Of a DNA stretch of 22,230 nt, positions 17,924-22,230 are shown one piece after another. A program made the translations under genes and the position numbers. Position 1 is the stretch's first letter; every line of letters begins with the position of its first letter. Below the pieces are notes generated by a model. That model was not told the origin of the DNA. It did no database searches and was given only the letters and a program-made list of their open reading frames with translations. The stretch lies in the IMG/VR virus record IMGVR_UViG_3300021437_000091, positions 1 to 22,230 of that record, one strand, 5' to 3'. This DNA is from a virus.

Positions 17924-20542
17924 GTGGACCATCAACCCATTGACTTCGCGGCGCTGGCCGACGCGCTGCTGCAGCGCGCACCCCGCCTGGTGGCCGAGTG
18001 GTTGCCCCATGGCGTCGAGCGCAATGGGCGCTGGTATGTGGGCGACTTCGACGGTGGCGAGGGCGAAAGCGCCAATGTCAACCTGCGCACCGGGCAGTGG
18101 ATAGACAACGCCGCACCGGATGAGGACAAGGGCGGCGACCTGGTCAGCCTGTACGCGCGCATCCGGGGCTTGAACAACGGCCAGGCGGCGCGCGAGCTGA
18201 TGCGGGATCTGGGCTGGGAGCGCCAGCACACCGCCGCCGCACAGGCGTCTGCACCTGCTGTGCCGCCCGAGACACCCCCGCCGGATGCCAACGACGAGCC
18301 GCAGGCCGACCCCGGGCACGTGCCGGCGCGGGCTGCCAGCAGGGAGCGCTGGCGCGCGGTGTTGCCGGTGCCGCGCCACGCGCCGGTGCCCCTGCGCTTC
18401 CGGTTCGGGTTCAAGGACAAGAAGGCCGGGCGCTGGGTTGAGCTGGACGCGGTGCGCACCTGGGAGTACGTCTTCGAGGGCCAGCGCTATGGCTACGTGG
18501 CGCGGTTCGAGCGCATCAACAGCGATGGCGAGACCGTCAAGGACACGGTGCCGTTGACCTGGTGCGAAGACACGCAGGACCCGCGGGGCAGCCAGCGCTG
18601 GCACTGGAAACAGTGGGCGGCGCCGCGGCCGCTGTACGTGCCTGCCACGCTGCTCAGCGGCGACCTGTCGCTGCCCGTGGTGGTGGTGGAAGGCGAGAAG
18701 TGCGCCGAGGCCGGCCACAAGCTGCTCGGGCACGAGTTCGACTTCGTGAGCTGGCCAGGCGGCTGCAAGGTGTGGAGCATGGCGGCCTGGGGCTGGTTGC
18801 GGGGCCGCGTGGTGTACCTGTGGCCGGACGCCGATGCCAAGCGCCGGCGCTTGTCGGCCGCGGAGCGCGAGGCGGCCGTCGACCCGGCCACCATGCCGCT
18901 GCTGCCTGAGCACAAGCAGCCGGGCATGGCCGCCATGGTGGGCATCGGGCAGTTGCTGCTGGCCGAGTACGGCTGCACGGTGCACATGTGCCGGGCGCCG
19001 GCGCCCGGCGTGAAGCCAGACGGCTGGGACATCGCCGACGCGATCGACGGCGGTTGGGATGCCAAGCGGGTGCGGGACTTCATCCGCGCATCGACGGTCT
19101 TCGTGGCGCCCGACGATGCCGCGCGCGCCGCGGCCGCCGAAGTGCCTTCCACCCCTGGCAAAGCTGGCGCGAGCCCTGAACCGGCAGCGCAGGCCTGGCG
19201 CAGCAAGCTGCTGAAGAACGGCAACGGCATTACCACCAAGGACCGCGAGAACATCGTGCTGGCCCTGGACGGGCTGCCGGAGAAGGCGCTGCCGGGCATC
19301 CCAGAGGCGGCCGGCGTCATCGCCTTCAACGAGCTGACCAACGACGTGGTCAAGCTCAGGGATTCGCCCTGGTGCACGCCGGCCGGGGCGTGGGCGGAAG
19401 TCGATGATTTGTTGATGGGCGAATGGCTGGTGCGCACGCACTGGATGCCCAGCATCCCCCGCGGCACGCTCGAAGAGGCGGTGCGCATGGTGGCCTATCG
19501 CCATCGATACCACCCGGTGCGCAGCTACCTGCGCGGTCTGGTGTGGGACGGCGTGCCCCGCTTGAGCACCTGGCTGCGGCGGGCGTGTCTTGTCGAGGAC
19601 GAATGGGACGATCGCGACCCGCTGCAGCGCTACCTGGCGCGCGTGGGCACCTTCTTCGTCATGGCGATGTGCGCGCGCGTGATGACGCCGGGCGTCAAGT
19701 TCGACTACATGCTGATCCTCGAGGGCGCGCAGGGCATGCGCAAGAGCACGTTGCTGCGCACGCTGGCCGGCGACTGGTTTGCCGACACCGGCCTGGTGCT
19801 GGGCGACAAGGACAGCTATCAGCAGCTGCAGGGCGTGTGGCTGTACGAGATCCCCGAGCTGGACGCGTTCAGCAAGGCCGACGTGATGAAGATCAAGGCC
19901 TACGTGGCCAGCCAGGAAGACTACTTCCGGGCGAGCTTCGACCGGCGTGCGGCGAAGTATCCGCGCCAGCTCGTGTTTGCCGGCACCACCAACGAGGACC
20001 ACTACCTGACGGACCCGACGGGCAACCGGCGCTTCTGGCCGGTGCGCGTGACGCGGCTGATCGACACCACATGGGTGGTGGAGCACCGCGACCAGTTGAT
20101 GGCCGAGGCCATGGTGCGCGTGAGCAAGGGGGCGCGGATGTACCCGACGCCTGACGAGGAGCGCGAGCTGTTCGTGCCGCAGCAGCAGGCACGGGCTGTA
20201 GAGAACGCGATCGAGAGCGCTATCGCGCGCTACCTGTATCCGCCGAAGAACGTGGCCGGCCCCAACACCGACGGCGACCTGGTCAGCGAGATCTCGCTGG
20301 TCCCGCTGCTGGGCAAGGTGGGCATCGGGCTGGAAAAGCTCGGGCCCGGCCGCTTCCACGAGAAGCAGGCGGCGGCGGCGCTGCGGCGGCTAGGCTGGAC
20401 CGAGGGGCGCAGCAGTGCGCCAGGCCGCCCGCGCGTGTACCGCAGGCCTGATCCAGATCCCCTTCGCGGCAGCGAAGGCTCATCAACCGGCCCCGCGCAG
20501 GGCCACCAACCAGAAGGGCCCGACGATGACTGCCCGTTCTGA
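17924..20542 (+). CDS. Toprim/VapE-type replication protein (primase-helicase)
   Basis: An 872-residue protein, GTG 17924. Residues about 1-110 are a primase-like N-domain (WYVGDFDGG, LVSLYARIRGL, ARELMRDLGW). A Toprim-like part follows with VVVVEGEKCAEAG (E near 255) and YLWPDADAK (DxD near 299-301). The C-terminal virulence-associated E (VapE) ATPase domain has Walker A LEGAQGMRKSTLLR (near 598-611), WLYEIPELDAF with an acidic Walker B, FAGTTNEDHYL, DPTGNRRFWPV and an arginine-rich finger. VapE proteins are SF3-like ATPases used for phage and satellite replication initiation. It acts on phage DNA in the cytoplasm and probably defines the origin nearby. The acidic tail ends EGPDDDCPF. Confidence 0.93.
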   Translation: MDHQPIDFAALADALLQRAPRLVAEWLPHGVERNGRWYVGDFDGGEGESANVNLRTGQWIDNAAPDEDKGGDLVSLYARIRGLNNGQAARELMRDLGWERQHTAAAQASAPAVPPETPPPDANDEPQADPGHVPARAASRERWRAVLPVPRHAPVPLRFRFGFKDKKAGRWVELDAVRTWEYVFEGQRYGYVARFERINSDGETVKDTVPLTWCEDTQDPRGSQRWHWKQWAAPRPLYVPATLLSGDLSLPVVVVEGEKCAEAGHKLLGHEFDFVSWPGGCKVWSMAAWGWLRGRVVYLWPDADAKRRRLSAAEREAAVDPATMPLLPEHKQPGMAAMVGIGQLLLAEYGCTVHMCRAPAPGVKPDGWDIADAIDGGWDAKRVRDFIRASTVFVAPDDAARAAAAEVPSTPGKAGASPEPAAQAWRSKLLKNGNGITTKDRENIVLALDGLPEKALPGIPEAAGVIAFNELTNDVVKLRDSPWCTPAGAWAEVDDLLMGEWLVRTHWMPSIPRGTLEEAVRMVAYRHRYHPVRSYLRGLVWDGVPRLSTWLRRACLVEDEWDDRDPLQRYLARVGTFFVMAMCARVMTPGVKFDYMLILEGAQGMRKSTLLRTLAGDWFADTGLVLGDKDSYQQLQGVWLYEIPELDAFSKADVMKIKAYVASQEDYFRASFDRRAAKYPRQLVFAGTTNEDHYLTDPTGNRRFWPVRVTRLIDTTWVVEHRDQLMAEAMVRVSKGARMYPTPDEERELFVPQQQARAVENAIESAIARYLYPPKNVAGPNTDGDLVSEISLVPLLGKVGIGLEKLGPGRFHEKQAAAALRRLGWTEGRSSAPGRPRVYRRPDPDPLRGSEGSSTGPAQGHQPEGPDDDCPF

Positions 20543-20623
20543 CCAGCGAATGGTGTGCGCACCCGAAAAGGTCGGGGCAGCCCAGGGCGCGCCTATGTGA
20601 GCAGCAGCGGCCCGGCGCGCCGG

Positions 20624-20733
20624 GATGTCCGTGATGTCCGTGTGTCCACGTGTTTGCAGCGACTGCTGAATGGCTTCGGGAAGAGCCGGCAGCAGTAGCC
20701 AGCGGAGCACTGCGCGGCGATGTCCGGATGTCC
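20624..20733 (+). repeat. GATGTCC short direct repeats (two pairs)
   Basis: GATGTCC occurs at 20624, 20633, 20719 and 20727, that is as pairs with 9- and 8-bp periodicity, plus a related GTGTCCACGTG at 20642. They lie in the 287-bp non-coding stretch between the replication gene (end 20542) and the next ORF (20830). Apart from these repeats and a GC-rich tract at 20761-20795, I see no gene there. They may be replication-protein binding sites (iterons) or a hypervariable spacer. Confidence 0.55.
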
Positions 20734-20829
20734 AGGGCGCAGAGCGGGCAAGCGGGCGTGCTGGCGCCCGCCCTCGCGCGCGCCCGAGGGTGCAAGGCGA
20801 TTCAACTCTCCATGAATTGAGAGGGACAG

Positions 20830-21120
20830 ATGGACAAGAGAGAACAGGGCAAGGAATCGAGATGGGATTGGCTGCCGACAGCCATGCCTGGGGTGGCGCG
20901 GCTGATGGCAGAGAAGCGCGCGAAGCTGGGCAGCGCCCACGTGGCGGAATGCTGGCGGCGAGGGATGGCGGGTGAGCCTGGCTGGTTCTTCGCTCGGGAG
21001 GGCGCCATCGCCATCGGCACGCCCTGGAACGACCCCGAGATGGCCAATTTCGCGGCGCAGCAGATCACGCGGACGCAGGCCATGGTGGTGATGCGCGAGG
21101 CGGCCCATGGCGCGCAATGA
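20830..21120 (+). CDS. hypothetical phage protein ahead of Q, 96 aa
   Basis: Starts at ATG 20830; GAGAGGGACAG lies just upstream. The sequence WDWLPTAMPGVARLMAEKRA and WRRGMAGEPGWFFAREGAIA, then IGTPWNDPEMANFA, matches a protein type common in betaproteobacterial prophages immediately before the antiterminator (function unknown). It overlaps the next gene by 14 bases. Confidence 0.75.
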   Translation: MDKREQGKESRWDWLPTAMPGVARLMAEKRAKLGSAHVAECWRRGMAGEPGWFFAREGAIAIGTPWNDPEMANFAAQQITRTQAMVVMREAAHGAQ

Positions 21121-21457
21121 GGTCATCGAGCAGCGCCTGCGCGAGTGGGCGCAGTGGCTGAAGGTGGGCGATGGCTCCGGCTACCCGACGAAGTGCACGC
21201 TGCACCCGGAATGGTCGCCACCGTCGGCTGGCATCACGCCGACGATGAAGGTCGGTGCGCCGAGTTCGGCCAGGCAGACGCATCGCGCCGTCGAGGTCTT
21301 GTCGGTCCGAATGCGCAACACACTGGTGCTGCACTACGTGCTCGGGTTGTCGATCGACGACTGCGCCGCACGGCTGGGCTGCCAGGCACCGGCGATCTAC
21401 CCGCGCATCTGGCGTGCGCATCGGCTGCTGCTGGTGTCCCTGGGCGGCGGACAGTAG
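21107..21457 (+). CDS. Q-type late antitermination protein (sigma-like HTH)
   Basis: A 116-residue protein. The N-terminus EQRLREWAQWLKVGDGSGYP is followed by HPEWSPPSAG, and the C-terminal half RMRNTLVLHYVLGLSIDDCA plus ARLGCQAPAIYPRIWRAHRL is a helix-turn-helix with sigma-70 region-4 character. This is the pattern of small phage antiterminator/late-regulator proteins (Q/DUF1133-like). Its position between replication and late genes, directly before a terminator, agrees with a role in switching on the late operon by antitermination. Confidence 0.78.
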   Translation: MARNEVIEQRLREWAQWLKVGDGSGYPTKCTLHPEWSPPSAGITPTMKVGAPSSARQTHRAVEVLSVRMRNTLVLHYVLGLSIDDCAARLGCQAPAIYPRIWRAHRLLLVSLGGGQ

Positions 21458-21520
21458 TACGGAATTCAAGGAATGGGTACATTTCAGGCACTCTGCACCA
21501 GGTCTGACCAGACCGCAGCA

Positions 21521-21553
21521 ACGCCCGCCGGCTTGTCCCCGGCGTGCGTTTTT
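21521..21553 (+). terminator. rho-independent terminator between Q and the late genes
   Basis: Stem ACGC-C-CGCCGG (21521-21531) / CCGGCG-T-GCGT (21539-21549) with one C/T mismatch, 7-nt loop, followed by TTTT (21550-21553). It sits between the antiterminator and the tail Z gene, where a Q-dependent late terminator is expected. Confidence 0.72.
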
Positions 21554-21579
21554 CATTGCCAGATCGAAAGGTCAATCTC

Positions 21580-22185
21580 ATGGATGCACCGATCACCGTC
21601 AGCGTCACCAGCAACATCGACAAGGTGTTGGCCGGCATGGACCGCATCAAGCGCGAAGTTGTCGACCAGGCGCTACCCCGTGCGCTTAATCGAACGATCG
21701 AAATGGCCCGCACTCAGAATGCCCGCGACATGAAGGCCGATGGCTATAACTTCAAGGTCGGCGAGATCAAGAGCGCCGTCAAGCTGGTGATGGCATCAAG
21801 GGGAATGCGAGGCGTGCGGATGCGGGTGCCGCGCAACGCCAAGAGCCTGATGGAATTCAACCCGACCGAGACGAACGCGGGGGTCATCGTCAAGGTGCAT
21901 AAAGGCCGCAAGCTCATCAAGGGCGCCTTCATCGGCCAGCTCCAAAACGGCCGATATGGCGTCTACGTCGAAGACAAGTCGCAAGGCAAGCTCATCCTTC
22001 GCCGTGCCAAGGTGCACAAGAAGGGCAGCACTGGCGGCTGGCAGGCTTACCCGGTGCGCAAGCTCTACGGCCCCAGCATAGGCGGCGCGTTCGTCAACGC
22101 GGGGCTGCAGCGTGCGCTCGACAAGTATGTGGCCGAGACCTTCGACAAGCGTCTGACGCACGAGATCAAGCGCATTACCGGCTGA
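21580..22185 (+). CDS. prophage minor tail protein Z (GPZ family)
   Basis: A 201-residue protein. ATG 21580 is used instead of 21544 because GAAAGG lies 10 nt upstream of it and 21544 is within the terminator. Motifs: VSVTSNIDKVLAGMDRIKRE, ALPRALNRTIEMARTQNARD, HKGRKLIKGAFIGQLQNGRYG and YPVRKLYGPSIGGAF, all conserved in the lambda Z-like family (Phage_tail_Z). It acts in tail completion and head-tail joining. Its place as the first late gene right behind the terminator is unusual, because terminase or head genes normally come first. Confidence 0.9.
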   Translation: MDAPITVSVTSNIDKVLAGMDRIKREVVDQALPRALNRTIEMARTQNARDMKADGYNFKVGEIKSAVKLVMASRGMRGVRMRVPRNAKSLMEFNPTETNAGVIVKVHKGRKLIKGAFIGQLQNGRYGVYVEDKSQGKLILRRAKVHKKGSTGGWQAYPVRKLYGPSIGGAFVNAGLQRALDKYVAETFDKRLTHEIKRITG

Positions 22186-22230
22186 ACGCCCGGGTCCTTC
22201 CTGGCAACTCGGCGAAGCGGGCACCATGAT
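22186..22230. other. window end, no feature seen
   Basis: 45 bases after the tail Z stop. CCCGGGTCC and a GC-rich tract are present, but no ribosome-binding site with a start or terminator could be identified. Confidence 0.6.

Noticed and set aside
17321-20359. Minus-strand open frame of 1012 codons
   Set aside because: It lies opposite the replication protein, is His/Arg/Gly/Ala-rich without motifs, and is a typical GC-rich antisense shadow.
20483-20710. 75-codon minus-strand frame with HTDITDIP
   Set aside because: The peptide is a translation of the GATGTCC repeats; no ribosome-binding site is seen.
1-22230. tRNA or rRNA genes
   Set aside because: No cloverleaf with a GGTTCGA-type arm and acceptor stem, and no rRNA-like stretch was found on reading; GGTTCGAG-like strings belong to attC arms.

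Overview
The window reads as a temperate tailed (lambdoid, siphovirus-like) phage or prophage of a high-GC betaproteobacterium, most likely Burkholderiales. This placement rests on GC-rich codon use and on the look of the proteins (DUF2163/NlpC/J-like tail block, LydA-type holin, VapE-type replication protein, minor tail protein Z, XF1762-family protein). No host gene, rRNA, tRNA or phage integrase is visible.

Layout. 1-5483 (+): the distal end of the late operon, with the DUF2163 tail protein, an NlpC/P60 tail peptidase, a 1245-residue J-like tail protein, a holin and a small protein. 5489-11818 (genes on -): an accessory array. 11782-16040 (mostly -): the leftward early operon, with small proteins, a dNMP kinase and a frame-broken ParB-like gene. 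16041-17030: a regulatory interval with a YdaS/Cro-like repressor, candidate operators and a terminator. 17032-20542 (+): a CII-like regulator, small proteins and a Toprim/VapE replication protein. 20543-21457: repeats, a small protein and a Q-type antiterminator. 21580-22185: minor tail protein Z behind a terminator. The late end lies next to the early end, as expected for a circularised or permuted phage genome or for an integrase-less junction.

The striking part is the array. Five hairpins separating the minus-strand genes have integron attC architecture: RYYYAAC-like left box, stem with one extra unpaired base, and GTTRRRY-like right box. The decisive sign is that the first 10-12 nt of each of the five units, starting at its GTT, are an exact reverse complement of the left box at that same unit's far end, while neighbouring units differ. 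That is the expected trace of circular gene cassettes. The array has no intI in the window, so it is a CALIN-like cluster at the downstream end of a phage early operon, which could transcribe it.

Three long attC sites carry a start codon in the hairpin loop, two of them behind an AGGAGG Shine-Dalgarno. Translation from these starts runs through the right arm and the crossover codon GTT into the next cassette's gene, always in the same phase. The short attC after the DUF4326 cassette has been split by a 2608-bp ISL3-family element. This element has an 8-bp target duplication, imperfect terminal repeats, three passenger genes and a transposase carrying a C-terminal HNH-like zinc module. Removing the element restores a 58-bp attC. 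All alignments here were done by eye.
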